Source: Pirellulales bacterium (lineage in GTDB: Bacteria; Planctomycetota; Planctomycetia; Pirellulales; JACPPG01). Taken from it: DNA of 64,000 nt. A program made the translations under genes and the position numbers. Location of the stretch: assembly GCA_035546535.1 (NCBI GenBank), contig DASZWQ010000033.1, positions 1 through 64,000 of the forward strand. Direction: 5' to 3'. This document shows positions 44,536-53,606 of this stretch, piece by piece; positions within the stretch are counted from its first letter, which is position 1, and every line of letters begins with the position of its first letter. The notes under the pieces were generated by a model that did no database searches, was not told the DNA's origin, and saw only the letters and a program-made list of their open reading frames with translations.

Positions 44536-44970
44536 ATGCGACTCGCCCTGCTTACCGATTACGCCCTGAGAACCCTGATTTACCTCGTCGGTAAGCCCGG
44601 CAGAGCCAACATCCACGATGTCTCTGACTTCTACCGCATCTCGCCCCACCACGTGGCCAAGGTTGTCCACCGGCTGGGACGTCTCGGTTACGTGCGCAGT
44701 ATTCGCGGGGTCGGCGGCGGCATCGAGATGGCCCGCGACCCCGATGACATCCGCATTGGCGAAGTCATCGTGGCCTTCGAGGGGCACATGCATCTTTTGG
44801 AATGCGTGGCAACGCCCAAGGTGTGCGTCATTCAGCCGCAATGCCGTTTGCGCGACGTGCTGGCCGAAGCGGAACGGCTGCAACGGGAGTACCTCAACAG
44901 CGTGCGTCTGTCGGACATCGTTCAACCAGGGGGCCAATTGGCCGATTTGCCGGTCTACGAGCTGCGCTGA
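44536..44970 (+). CDS. Rrf2-family transcriptional regulator, NsrR-like
   Basis: A 144-residue Rrf2 protein. The winged helix-turn-helix lies at residues about 1-60 (LALLTDYALRTLIYLVGKPG, then SPHHVAKVVHRLGRLGYVRS), with the wing GVGGGIEMARDPDDI. The cluster ligands are the three cysteines in ECVATPKVCVIQPQC (spacing 6 and 5), as in NsrR, which senses nitric oxide through a Fe-S cluster. The gene is probably autoregulated through the palindrome directly upstream. The DUF3365-type heme protein gene follows after 100 bases and is the likely target partner. Confidence 0.93.
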   Translation: MRLALLTDYALRTLIYLVGKPGRANIHDVSDFYRISPHHVAKVVHRLGRLGYVRSIRGVGGGIEMARDPDDIRIGEVIVAFEGHMHLLECVATPKVCVIQPQCRLRDVLAEAERLQREYLNSVRLSDIVQPGGQLADLPVYELR

Positions 44971-45070
44971 CCACGCGCGAGTCGATCCTGCCCTGCTTTC
45001 ACGCCCTGATTCGGCGGCCGCGGGCCGCCCCGCATCGTTCGATCCCACCTGTCCTTCTGGAGAAGTCGTC

Positions 45071-45613
45071 ATGTTGTCTCGTTCTCGTTCATGGCTGGTT
45101 GTGGCGGTGTCTGGCGCAGCGTTAGGTGCGTTCCTTTTAGCGCCTCGATTTTCGGTCGATGCCGGCGAACCGGCGAAAGAAGACACGGCCGTGAAACGCG
45201 CTCGCGAGACCACGCGCATGCTCGACGACCTCTACAAGACCGCCGTAGTGCTGATCACCGAGCACTACGTCGAGGTCGATTCCGACCTGCCGGCCGGCAC
45301 GGCGGCAATCGCGCTGTTTGACGCGATGAAGAAGAAAGGATGGCACGAAGTGCGGCTGTTGGACGCAACCGGCCAGCCCATCGAGGAGAAAAACTCGCCA
45401 CAAGACGCGTTCGAAAAAGAAGCGGTCAAGCAACTCCTCGCGGGAGAAACCTGGCATGAACAGATCGTGGACCGCGATGGCAGTCGTTTCCTGCGCGCCG
45501 CGACGCCCATACCGGTCGTGCTGGCGAAATGCACGATGTGCCACGAGCACTACAAGCAGGCAAAGCCCAACGAGCCGATCGGCGCACTCAGCTACACGTT
45601 GAAGATCGACTGA
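45071..45613 (+). CDS. Tll0287-like heme sensor domain protein (DUF3365)
   Basis: A 180-residue exported protein. The signal runs through residues about 1-30 (SWLVVAVSGAALGAFLLA). The single domain is of the DUF3365/Tll0287 type, with IPVVLAKCTMCHEHYKQ carrying one c-type heme motif CTMCH. Such domains bind heme and have been proposed as redox or gas sensors. The ATG at 45071 has GGAG about nine bases before it; an open frame further upstream overlaps the regulator gene and is not coding. Adjacent to the Rrf2 gene in the same direction. Confidence 0.85.
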   Translation: MLSRSRSWLVVAVSGAALGAFLLAPRFSVDAGEPAKEDTAVKRARETTRMLDDLYKTAVVLITEHYVEVDSDLPAGTAAIALFDAMKKKGWHEVRLLDATGQPIEEKNSPQDAFEKEAVKQLLAGETWHEQIVDRDGSRFLRAATPIPVVLAKCTMCHEHYKQAKPNEPIGALSYTLKID

Positions 45614-45675
45614 CGGGGCGCGCTCGCCGCGTTGCAGGGCAGCAGAGACGATGAAAAAGGGGTCGATCGCGAGTG

Positions 45676-46368
45676 TTATTGGAATCGCTTGAAGATGCGG
45701 GCGATGAACGAAGGCTGCTCCGGCGCCTGTCCGCTCTTGGCGAACTCGCGATAGGCCCCTATGTCATTGCCGAAATCCTTCCCCGAAATTTGCTTGATCG
45801 ACGCCATGGCTCGATGCTGTAAGGCCGGGTCCTGGTCTTCGAGTGCGTCGCCGAGGGCTGGCAGCGAGGCATTGGCTTTGGCTTCCCCCAAGGCACGCGC
45901 TGCAGCGAGGCGGACATCCATGTCGGCGTCTTCGGCGAGGACGCGCGCCAGCTCCGTGGCGGCCAGTGGTCCGCCGTGCCGGCCCAGCCCTTCGCAGGCG
46001 GCGATTCTCACGTCGCGCTCGTGATCGTGCAGTCCGGCGGCGAGCATCGCGCCGGATTTCTCGTTAGGGAAATGTCCCAAGGTGCGCAAAACCTGGGCGC
46101 GGAGAACCGGATCCTGCTCATGGGCAATGCCCTGTGCCAGCTCTTCCGAAACGCGTTGCTGCAACTCGGGGGTCATTTTCTTGGCGTTGTCGCTGAGGGC
46201 GCGCATCTGCTCCATCTTGTCTTTCGGTGTGATCACCTTGGGACCGGGCTCCTCTTTTTTGCCGCCCAGCCAGGTCGGCCTCTTGGGCATGTGCATTTGC
46301 GCGCAGCCGCTAGCGAGCCCAACGCTCAACAGTAGCGCTAGCAAATGCCGGGTGTGCCCAGTGCGCAT
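45676..46368 (-). CDS. HEAT-repeat lipoprotein
   Basis: A 230-residue lipoprotein (signal MRTGHTRHLLALLLSVGLAS, lipobox ASGC). After a short basic, Pro-rich stretch, HEAT-like helix pairs follow from about residue 85: VLRAQVLRTLGHF, DHERDVRIAACEGLGRHGGP, DADMDVRLAAARALGEAKAN, ALQHRAMASIKQISG, about five repeats. Typical of scaffold or binding proteins. I start at ATG 46368; the frame is open to 46557 but that would remove the clear signal. No functional partner. Confidence 0.85.
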   Translation of the reverse strand: MRTGHTRHLLALLLSVGLASGCAQMHMPKRPTWLGGKKEEPGPKVITPKDKMEQMRALSDNAKKMTPELQQRVSEELAQGIAHEQDPVLRAQVLRTLGHFPNEKSGAMLAAGLHDHERDVRIAACEGLGRHGGPLAATELARVLAEDADMDVRLAAARALGEAKANASLPALGDALEDQDPALQHRAMASIKQISGKDFGNDIGAYREFAKSGQAPEQPSFIARIFKRFQ

Positions 46369-46767
46369 GCGAGACCGAATATGAGGTGAACCCGGGGCAG
46401 AACGCCCCCGACCGTGAAAGGAGGGCGGACTATACACGGCCTCCGGACGACCGCCAAGACGATTCCGCCGACGAGCCGCGTGGTACCGGCGACCTGACAG
46501 CACCCGAGGCGCTTCCGGTACCCGGGTACACCTGTTTTGGGCCCGCGGCAGCGGCATCGCGGTTTCCGCCGGGTCGCCATTGACCCGATACCCAGCAGAC
46601 CCCTAGATTCTACACCCGCGAATCCAGGCCAAATCCTTGCCGCTGCCCGAGCCGACACTGCCTGGCGGGCGTACACTTACGCGGTTCTTCTGCTACCGTA
46701 GGAAGTAGGTGTTCCGGCCGACGACCGGCAGCATTGCCAGCATCCTTAACGCCCGAATTAGCTTCCC
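46369..46767. other. Divergent intergenic region
   Basis: About 400 GC-rich bases between the HEAT lipoprotein and HExxH protein genes, which diverge. Both promoters should be here. No repeat or RNA noticed. Confidence 0.4.
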
Positions 46768-47934
46768 ATGGTCGGATTGCGGTGGTCCCTGCCGACGCTT
46801 AGCGGTGCGCTGCTCGTGGCGCTTGCCACAAGCGCTCTGGTGCCGGCGCGCGCGCTGGACAAAATCGTGCTGCGCAAGAACGACCGCGAGCAGACCATTC
46901 TGGGACAGGTACTGGTCACGGCCGAGGATGGCGGATTGCTTGTGATGTCGGCCGACGGCGCGCTCTGTACCGTGCCGCCGGAGGAATTGGTTTCGCATTC
47001 CGAAGACACCGACGCCTTCAAAGCCTACTCCTCGAACGAGCTGGCCTCGCGGCTCTTGGCCGAGTTGCCCGCGGGCTTCGAGGTTCATACGACCAGGCAC
47101 TACCTGATCGCTTACAACACATCGAAGGCCTACGCGCAATGGTGTGGGTCGCTCTTCGAGCGGCTGTACGGGGCATTCACGAATTACTGGACGCGGCAAG
47201 GCTTCGAGCTGCGCGCCCCGGAATTTCCGCTGGTGGCCATCGTGTTTGCCGACCAGGCGTCTTATGCGCACTTCGCGCATGCTGAGCTCGGCGAAGCCGC
47301 TTCGTCGATCATCGGTTACTACAGCCTGGCCACGAACCGCATGACGATGTACGACTTGACGGGCATCGAGAGCTTGCGCGCTCCGGGCGATCGGCGCGGC
47401 TCGCCGGCGCAGATCAATCTCATGCTCTCGCGCCCCGATGCCGAGCGCACCGTGGCCACCGTAATTCACGAGGCCACACACCAGATCGCTTACAACTGCG
47501 GATTGCAAACACGATACGCCGACATACCGCTGTGGATTAGCGAAGGAATCGCCGTCTATTTCGAGACGCCGGACCTTTCCAGTCCCAAGGGATGGCGTGA
47601 TTTCGGCGGGATCAATCAATCGCGACTGGCGGCCTTCGCCGACTACGCGGAACGCCGCGGCCCCGACAGTTTGCGCAGCCTTATTGCGGACGACAGCCGA
47701 TTCCGCGACACCTCGAAAGCACTCGACGCCTACGCCGAGGCCTGGGCGCTCAACTATTTCCTGATTCACAAGCGGCCCAAGCAATATCGGGCCTATCTGC
47801 AAGTGCTGGCCGCGAAAAAGCAATTGATCTGGGACGAGCCGAGCGAGCGGCTGGCCGAATTCACCGCCGCCTTCGGGAACCTTACGGCGCTCGATACCGA
47901 TTTTCAGCGGTATATGGCGAAGATGCTGCATTAG
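46768..47934 (+). CDS. Secreted HExxH protein (DUF1570, peptidase MA-like)
   Basis: A 388-residue exported protein with a signal peptide at about residues 1-30 (SGALLVALATSALVPARA). The metallopeptidase-type motif HEATH is at residues 234-238 in VATVIHEATHQIAYN, followed by the third-ligand type segment PLWISEGIAVYFE, the DUF1570 pattern. It is probably a zinc protease or a degenerate form of one; substrate unknown. A second protein of the same kind lies at 55913-56746. A GC-rich hairpin (47937-47955) just past the stop may terminate it. Confidence 0.85.
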   Translation: MVGLRWSLPTLSGALLVALATSALVPARALDKIVLRKNDREQTILGQVLVTAEDGGLLVMSADGALCTVPPEELVSHSEDTDAFKAYSSNELASRLLAELPAGFEVHTTRHYLIAYNTSKAYAQWCGSLFERLYGAFTNYWTRQGFELRAPEFPLVAIVFADQASYAHFAHAELGEAASSIIGYYSLATNRMTMYDLTGIESLRAPGDRRGSPAQINLMLSRPDAERTVATVIHEATHQIAYNCGLQTRYADIPLWISEGIAVYFETPDLSSPKGWRDFGGINQSRLAAFADYAERRGPDSLRSLIADDSRFRDTSKALDAYAEAWALNYFLIHKRPKQYRAYLQVLAAKKQLIWDEPSERLAEFTAAFGNLTALDTDFQRYMAKMLH

Positions 47935-48147
47935 CGCCCCGCGGCACGCGCGGGGGGCTACCGTGACGCGGCGCTTGCCCTGCCGGATCGTGTATGCACA
48001 ATAGGGTCTGTTGAACCTCGGGCCCCGTGCCCAAGCCTGCCCCGCAAGACCCCGCCCGCTTACGACCGCGTGTTCTTTGCTCGTTGTCGAGCCTTGTCGC
48101 TCGCGGAGCGAGCCCTCCTCGCCCCCCTTCGCCAGGAATTGCCCCTT

Positions 48148-49395
48148 ATGAAGCGTTACGGTTTGTTCGCCGCGTTGATCGTGAGTACACAGCTGGGCGC
48201 GGCCCCGGTGCCGCGCGTTTCCAACGATTGGCCCGCCTGGCGTGGCCAACAGCGAACAGGCGTCTCGCGCGAGCGTGGACTATTAACCGACTGGCCCGAC
48301 GGGGGACCGAAGCTCGCCTGGCAGGCGGCCGGCATGGGCATCGGCTTTTCGACGCCCGCTGTGGCCGACGGCCGCATTTTCTTGATGGGCAACCGCGACG
48401 GCCAGGAAATGATCCTGGCCTTAAGCGCGCGCGAACAAGGGCGCGAACTGTGGTCGGCACCCATCGGTCCGGTGCGGCACGAAGGAGCCGGCTATCCCGG
48501 CCCGCGGTCTACACCCACGGTTGATGGCAACAACGTTTATGTGCTGGGCATCAACGGCGACCTGGTGTGCCTGAATGCCAAGAACGGTGCGGGCATCTGG
48601 CGCCGTAACCTGGTCAGCGAGTTCGGCGGCGCCATTCCCAATTGGGGCTACAGCGAATCGGTGCTGGTCGACGGGCCGTGGGTCCTCTGCACGCCCGGCG
48701 GCAGCGAAGCCACGATCGCGGCGCTCGACAAGGCTTCGGGCGAAACGGTATGGAAGGCCAAGGTCGGCGACCCGGCTCACTACTCGTCGATCATTCGCGC
48801 CGACATCGGCGGCGTGAAGCAATACATCCAGTTCACGGCCAAGGGAGTGATCGCGGTCAATGCCGCCGATGGCACGTTCCTGTGGCGCTACGACGCGCCG
48901 GCCAACGGCACCGCGAATTGTGCCACAGCGGTGTGCGTCGATAACCAGGTCTTCGCCGCCAGCGGCTACGGCACGGGGGGCGGAATGGTGAAAGTTACCG
49001 GCGGCGCGGGCAAGTTCGAGGCCCAGGAAGCGTATTTCACCAAGCGCATGAAGAACCACCACGGCGGCTATGTCGTGGTCGACGGATATCTCTACGGCAG
49101 CGACGACCCGGGCGTACTCACCTGCCTCGACCTTGCGACGGGCGAAGTGAAATGGGCCGATCGCAGCTCCGGAAAATGCTCGATCGTCTGCGTCGACGGC
49201 CTCTTGTACTGCCGCAGCGAGGCGGGACTGGTGAGCCTGGTAGCGGCCAAGCCGGACGGCTTCGAGCTGCACGGCCGCTTCGAACAGCCGGAGCGGAGTG
49301 ACGCCCCCAGTTGGCCGCACCCCGTGGTGGCCGACGGCCGGCTGTACCTGCGCGACCAGGACAAGCTCTTGGTCTACGACGTGCGGAAGCCGTAA
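48148..49395 (+). CDS. PQQ-like beta-propeller protein
   Basis: A 415-residue exported protein with a short signal (MKRYGLFAALIVSTQLGAAP) and beta-propeller repeats of the PQQ/quinoprotein type: WPAWRGQQRTGVS, then units such as VYVLGINGDLVCLNAKNGAG, AALDKASGETVWKAKVG, VIAVNAADGTFLWRYDAP, VLTCLDLATGEVKWADR. The W-R-G and A-x-D-x-x-T-G-x-x-x-W patterns fit. No dehydrogenase active-site Asp/Glu can be assigned, so it is more likely a structural or binding propeller, common in planctomycetes. The ATG at 48148 has AGGA 10 bases upstream. Confidence 0.88.
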   Translation: MKRYGLFAALIVSTQLGAAPVPRVSNDWPAWRGQQRTGVSRERGLLTDWPDGGPKLAWQAAGMGIGFSTPAVADGRIFLMGNRDGQEMILALSAREQGRELWSAPIGPVRHEGAGYPGPRSTPTVDGNNVYVLGINGDLVCLNAKNGAGIWRRNLVSEFGGAIPNWGYSESVLVDGPWVLCTPGGSEATIAALDKASGETVWKAKVGDPAHYSSIIRADIGGVKQYIQFTAKGVIAVNAADGTFLWRYDAPANGTANCATAVCVDNQVFAASGYGTGGGMVKVTGGAGKFEAQEAYFTKRMKNHHGGYVVVDGYLYGSDDPGVLTCLDLATGEVKWADRSSGKCSIVCVDGLLYCRSEAGLVSLVAAKPDGFELHGRFEQPERSDAPSWPHPVVADGRLYLRDQDKLLVYDVRKP

Positions 49396-49434
49396 ACCGC
49401 GCCGCATTCACAGGCAATACATGAAAATAACAGC

Positions 49435-49482
49435 CCGAAGCGCCAGCGAGGCGAAGGCGAAAGACCGTCGCTGGCGCTTCGG
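49435..49482. terminator. 15-base-arm inverted repeat between convergent genes
   Basis: CCGAAGCGCCAGCGA (49435-49449) and TCGCTGGCGCTTCGG (49468-49482) are exact complements with an 18-base loop. Lying between the converging PQQ-propeller and cysE stops, it could stop transcription from both sides. Its left arm matches the repeat at 50979-50996, so it is also a dispersed element. Confidence 0.6.
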
Positions 49483-49506
49483 ACTTGTGATGCCAAAGTC
49501 AAGTCC

Positions 49507-50463
49507 TCAGATCTGGTAATTCAGCTCGGGCTCTTCTTCAACTTGCTCGCCGCGCATCCGCAGGCGCGGCTTTTCCAGGACGACGGTCGTCCGCGGCGGA
49601 ATGCTGCGCGTCAGCCACACGCTGGAACCGATGACGGAATCGGCTCCGATCACGGTCTGTCCTCCCAAAACCGTCGCGTTGGCGTAAATGATCACGCGAT
49701 CTTCGATCGTCGGATGGCGCTTGTTGCCACGCACGATGTGCCCTTCACCATCGGTCGGGAAGCTGAGCGCGCCAAGCGTCACGCCTTGGTAGAGCTTCAC
49801 GTGGTCGCCGATCTCGCAGGTTTCGCCGATCACCACGCCGGTGCCGTGATCGATGAAGAAATGCCTGCCGATCGTCGCGCCGGGGTGAATGTCGATGCCG
49901 GTGCGCCCGTGAGCCCATTCGGTCATCATGCGCGGAATCAGCGGCACGTCGAGTTCGTGCAGCACGTGGGCCAGGCGATAAACCGTAATCGCCACCAGGC
50001 CTGGGTAGCAGAAAATGACCTCATCGGGCGTTTTTACGGCCGGGTCGCCGTCGTAGGCCGCCTGCACGTCGAGCGCGAGCAGGCGCCGCTGCTCGGGTAG
50101 TTGCTTGAGGAACTCGACGGTCCTGGCCTGGCCGAGCGCCTCGAAATCCACGGCCTGCTCGCCTTCGCAAGGTGCCCGAGCTTCGTGGCGCAGCGCACGG
50201 CCGATTTGCGTCGTCAGCCGATCGTGCAAGCGATCGACCAGCGCGCCAATGTAGTAGCTTACATTGCCCTGGTGCAGGCCTTCTTGCCGCCGGTAGCCGG
50301 GATAGATGATCTCTTGCAGGTCTTCGATCACCTGGATGATCACATCGTAGTTGGGTAGCGGGCAGTGCCCGAGGTGGTTGATCGTCCCCACCTCGGTAAA
50401 GGTATCAACGATGCGCTCGGTGAGATCGGGAAGCTGCTCTTTCAGACGGGCGTCAGTGGCCAT
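49507..50463 (-). CDS. cysE: Serine O-acetyltransferase
   Basis: A 318-residue enzyme making O-acetylserine from serine and acetyl-CoA, the first step of cysteine synthesis. The left-handed beta-helix hexapeptides are clear: [47 protein letters not shown], then [20 protein letters not shown]. The catalytic His-Asp pair (FIDHGT, with the upstream TEWAHGRTG His) is present. The long N-terminal helical part resembles the EpsC-type enzymes of Bacteroides and planctomycetes. I start at ATG 50463, giving MATDARL; the frame is open upstream to 50547. Confidence 0.93.
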   Translation of the reverse strand: MATDARLKEQLPDLTERIVDTFTEVGTINHLGHCPLPNYDVIIQVIEDLQEIIYPGYRRQEGLHQGNVSYYIGALVDRLHDRLTTQIGRALRHEARAPCEGEQAVDFEALGQARTVEFLKQLPEQRRLLALDVQAAYDGDPAVKTPDEVIFCYPGLVAITVYRLAHVLHELDVPLIPRMMTEWAHGRTGIDIHPGATIGRHFFIDHGTGVVIGETCEIGDHVKLYQGVTLGALSFPTDGEGHIVRGNKRHPTIEDRVIIYANATVLGGQTVIGADSVIGSSVWLTRSIPPRTTVVLEKPRLRMRGEQVEEEPELNYQI

Positions 50464-50847
50464 GGCGGATTGCTCTCTGTGCCGGCGGGTACAGTTGGAT
50501 CGAGGCGCGCCGAAACAATATTCGACAATCGGGCAATCAACACGCAACGAGAACGACGGAGTGCGAAGGGTGTCCGGTTAGCCCGGACAACAACAGCGGC
50601 AGGGCGCGACCGCGTGCGTGCGAGGTGAGACGTGCCACGTGCGGAAGCCATCGGTCATGGTCGTGCGAGCGGGCATTTCGTCTTGGTTGGCGAGTAGATG
50701 GGCTGGGTTGCGACCGAACGTGCGGTGCTTCGCGGCCGCAGAACCACTGAAAGCCCCCTTACGGGGTGAATCGTAGAAGTGGCATTGGGCAAAATCAAGG
50801 TTCCAGGCATTCTCATCGGCGGGGGTAGCGCTGGAAGTTTATTGATT

Positions 50848-50870
50848 GCAGGCCGTTTAACACGGCCTGC
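50848..50870. repeat. GCAGGCCGT hairpin
   Basis: GCAGGCCGT and ACGGCCTGC are exact complements around TTAAC. It could be a terminator stem (no T-run follows), a small RNA stem or part of a dispersed repeat. Confidence 0.5.
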
Positions 50871-50978
50871 GGACAGGAGTTAGCTAGCACGCGGCCGGCT
50901 GACGTTTGCTGGCATACTGACCATTCGCCGAACTTCACGGGTACTTCGGGCATTGCCGCTGAGGCATCGTCCCACAAC

Positions 50979-50996
50979 GGCCCGAAGCGCTAGCGA
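50979..50996. repeat. CCCGAAGCGCTAGCGA dispersed repeat
   Basis: GGCCCGAAGCGCTAGCGA matches the arm at 49434-49449 with one change (C to T). Of the kind repeated through planctomycete genomes. Confidence 0.55.
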
Positions 50997-51167
50997 TCGG
51001 GGCACTCGCCTTGGTCGTGGCGCACGGCGACTCGGAAACCGCTCTTTGTGCCGTCGCAGGTTCGTGGCACAATCCGCGGGCTTTGAACTTCCTCAGATGA
51101 CCGAATCCCTCCACCGCCGGCCGCCCTGGTAAATCTGGCGCGTGGTTTTTCGCGAGAACTGCGCAGC

Positions 51168-52094
51168 GTGTCGCTCGAGAAGACGCTTCATTACCTGGCT
51201 TACATCGCGGTGCGGCTGTTCATTTGCCTTGTGCAAGCGGTGCGCATCGAGACGTGCGAGCGCCTGGCCGACGTTCTGGCCACGATCGCGACCGACGTAA
51301 TTCCGTTACGGCGCAAGCTGGTCGACGAAAACCTGCGGCACGCCTTTCCGGAACTCGACGAGCGCCGCCGCCGGCGGCTGGCCAAGCGGATGTGGAAGCA
51401 TTTGTTTCTGTTCGTGGCCGAGGTGGCCCATGCCCCGCGCAAGATTCACGAAACGAATTGGCGACACTATGTGCGGCTGAAGGATCCCGACCTGTTGGTC
51501 CGCGTGCTGCTCGATAGTCGGCCGGTCATTCTCGTGAGCGGCCACTTCGGAAATTTCGAGCTGTGCGGCTTCATGCTCGGGGTTCTTGGCTTTCCGACGT
51601 ACACCGTCGCGCGGCCGCTCGATAACCCGTACTTGCACCAGTTCGTCGGACGTTTTCGCGGCGCGACGGGCCAGCACATCATTCCGACCAAGGGGGGCTA
51701 CGATCAGATTCAGGCCGTGCTGCGCGGCGGAGGCGCGATGGCCTTTCTGGCCGATCAGTACGCCGGAACCAAGGGCTGCTGGGTGCAATTTTTTGGGCGC
51801 CCCGCCTCGGCCCACAAGGCGATCGGACTGCTGGCTCTCGATAACGATGCGCCGATGGCCGTCGGCTACGCGATGCGCCTGGGGGAGCCTCTCAAATACG
51901 AACTCACGATCTGTGACGTGGCCGATCCGCGCAGTACCACGGATCGCACGGTAACGGGCGTTCGCCCGCTGACGCAATGGTACAGCCGCACGATCGAGGA
52001 TTTCGTCCGCCTGGCACCCGATCAATACTGGTGGTTGCACGATCGGTGGAAAGACCGCCGAAATCCCAAGCAGCGCAGCCGCCAGGCAGCATGA
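51168..52094 (+). CDS. LpxL/HtrB-type lysophospholipid (lipid A) acyltransferase
   Basis: A 308-residue protein of the LABLAT family. The N-terminal helix is LEKTLHYLAYIAVRLFICLV. The acyltransferase site is VILVSGHFGNFELCGFMLG (HFGNFE), with later family motifs YTVARPLDNPYLHQFVG, IIPTKGGYDQIQAVLRGGG, AFLADQYAGTKGCWVQFFG and the C-terminal YWWLHDRWKDR. It would add a secondary acyl chain to lipid A or a related lipid at the inner membrane, consistent with planctomycetes having an outer membrane. GTG start at 51168. No other lipid A gene is adjacent. Confidence 0.92.
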   Translation: MSLEKTLHYLAYIAVRLFICLVQAVRIETCERLADVLATIATDVIPLRRKLVDENLRHAFPELDERRRRRLAKRMWKHLFLFVAEVAHAPRKIHETNWRHYVRLKDPDLLVRVLLDSRPVILVSGHFGNFELCGFMLGVLGFPTYTVARPLDNPYLHQFVGRFRGATGQHIIPTKGGYDQIQAVLRGGGAMAFLADQYAGTKGCWVQFFGRPASAHKAIGLLALDNDAPMAVGYAMRLGEPLKYELTICDVADPRSTTDRTVTGVRPLTQWYSRTIEDFVRLAPDQYWWLHDRWKDRRNPKQRSRQAA

Positions 52095-52215
52095 GGCCGC
52101 GCTCTCGTTCGTGCGCGAAGGCGGATGCCTCTATAATCGTCGGTGGTTCGAAGTTCGGGTGGCGTGCGCGTGGCATGCCCGCAGGAAACTTGTCCGTAGG
52201 TCCTGGCAAGCCGTC

Positions 52216-52527
52216 ATGTCACGCTGGATTCGTGCGGCCGAGCTGAGCGCATGTCCGCCGGGTGCGGCACTGGAATGCGTCGTCGAGGATCGCATCGTGG
52301 CCTTGTTCAACGTCGACGGCTCGATTTACGCGCTCGATGGCGTCTGCCCGCACCAGGGAGGCCCATTGGGCAAAGGATGCCTGACAGGTACGATCATTAC
52401 GTGCCCGTGGCATGGGTGGCAGTTCGACGTGCGCTCCGGGCAGCATTCGCTGAGCCGATCCATCCGTCAGCCCGCGTTTCCCGTGCGCATTGAGAACGAA
52501 GCGATCTGGATCGACTTAGGCGCATAG
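52216..52527 (+). CDS. Rieske [2Fe-2S] ferredoxin
   Basis: A 103-residue soluble ferredoxin of the Rieske type. The cluster motifs are CPHQGGPLGKG and CPWHGWQFD, the C-x-H and C-x-x-H pair, which fix one [2Fe-2S] cluster with two Cys and two His. It has no signal or helix, so it acts in the cytoplasm, probably as an electron carrier for a dioxygenase or nitrite-reductase-like enzyme. The start at ATG 52216 is preferred over the longer in-frame GTG/ATG at 52111, which lacks similarity. Same strand as the acyltransferase, 121 bases further. Confidence 0.9.
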   Translation: MSRWIRAAELSACPPGAALECVVEDRIVALFNVDGSIYALDGVCPHQGGPLGKGCLTGTIITCPWHGWQFDVRSGQHSLSRSIRQPAFPVRIENEAIWIDLGA

Positions 52528-52643
52528 CGACGGCGCGGCGAAGGCGGCCCGGAAATCGCAGGCATTTGTCAAAACCAAACCGCACTTCGCTCGTGGCCGC
52601 AAGATGACCGCGCAAGACCAGCCCACTAGTCGAGTGATCAACG

Positions 52644-53606
52644 TTGATTAGCTATCGTTCGTTTCGCAACCATGATACGCCGCAATTGATCGAGGTTTGG
52701 CGATCCCAGCCGCGTGCGCGCGGCCTGGCGCAACCCGTTTCGGTCGAACTGTTCGAGCAGTTGGTGCTGGCCAAGCCGTATTTCGAGAACGAAGGTTTGA
52801 TCGTCGCCTTCGACGGCCGCACCGCCGTCGGGTTTGTACACGCCGGTTTCGGTGCGACCGACAACGCCGAAAGTTTGAATCGACGATTCGGGGTCACCTC
52901 ACTCTTGCTGGTGCGCCCCGAGTCTCAGCAAAGCGCCGTCGGCCCTGACTTGCTCGCCCGCAGCGAGGAGTATCTGCGCTCGCGCGGCGCGGGGGTACTG
53001 TACGCGGGCGGAATCCGACCGCTCGACCCCTTTTATCGTGGACTATACGGTGGCAGCGAAATGCCCGGCGTGCTGGCCTCGGATTCCTTTGCCAATGGCC
53101 TCTACCGGGCGCATGGTTATCGAGAAATCGATCGCGTGGTCATGCTCGAGCGAGAGCTGGCGAGCTTCCGGCCGCCGATCGATCGGGCGCAAATGCAAAT
53201 CCGCCGCACTTCAATCGTCGAAGAGGTTTCCGACGCCCTCCCGCGCAACTGGTGGGAAGCGTGCGCGCTCGAGCACTTTCAGGTCATCGCCTTTCACCTT
53301 TGCGAGCGCAACGAATCGTGCCCCGTCGCCACTGCGCGATTCTGGTTGCTGGAAACATTCGCAGCCGGTTGGGGTGTGCAGGCCGCGGGCCTGTTCGAGT
53401 TGGAAGTCGCTTCGGACCATCGGCGGCGAGGACTCGCCACGTTTTTACTCGGTGACGCGGTTCGTCGTCTCGCCGCCCAGGGAATCGGACTGGTCGAGGT
53501 CGCGACCATGGCGGGCAACGCGGCCGCCCGCGCGCTCTATGAAAAGCTCGGCTTTCGCGAGGTCGACCAGGGAATCGCCTACCGCAAGGAAGGCCCCGCT
53601 GTCTGA
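52644..53606 (+). CDS. Tandem GNAT acetyltransferase
   Basis: A 320-residue protein made of two GNAT-like halves. The C-terminal one carries the acetyl-CoA motif LFELEVASDHRRRGLATFLL and the following GNAAARALYEKLGFREV, both textbook. The N-terminal one (about residues 1-160) retains the FDGRTAVGFVHAGFG and LARSEEYLRSRGAGVLYAGG strand patterns. Substrate unknown; double-GNAT proteins include mycothiol synthase-like and antibiotic-modifying enzymes. TTG start at 52644, as the only in-frame option before the domain; the start should be checked. Confidence 0.85.
   Translation: MISYRSFRNHDTPQLIEVWRSQPRARGLAQPVSVELFEQLVLAKPYFENEGLIVAFDGRTAVGFVHAGFGATDNAESLNRRFGVTSLLLVRPESQQSAVGPDLLARSEEYLRSRGAGVLYAGGIRPLDPFYRGLYGGSEMPGVLASDSFANGLYRAHGYREIDRVVMLERELASFRPPIDRAQMQIRRTSIVEEVSDALPRNWWEACALEHFQVIAFHLCERNESCPVATARFWLLETFAAGWGVQAAGLFELEVASDHRRRGLATFLLGDAVRRLAAQGIGLVEVATMAGNAAARALYEKLGFREVDQGIAYRKEGPAV

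Larger units (their letters stand above)
50464..51167. other. Long divergent intergenic region with hairpin and repeat
   Basis: About 700 bases between cysE and the acyltransferase gene, the longest gene-free stretch in the window. It contains a perfect hairpin GCAGGCCGT-TTAAC-ACGGCCTGC at 50848-50870 and a copy of the CCCGAAGCGCTAGCGA repeat at 50979-50996. No coding frame has supporting features. A small RNA or riboswitch for the flanking genes is possible, but I could not fold one convincingly. Confidence 0.5.

Noticed and set aside
47937-47955. GC-rich hairpin after the HExxH gene as a terminator
   Set aside because: CCCCGCG and CGCGGGG pair well, but there is no T-run, so I note it only in the gene entry.
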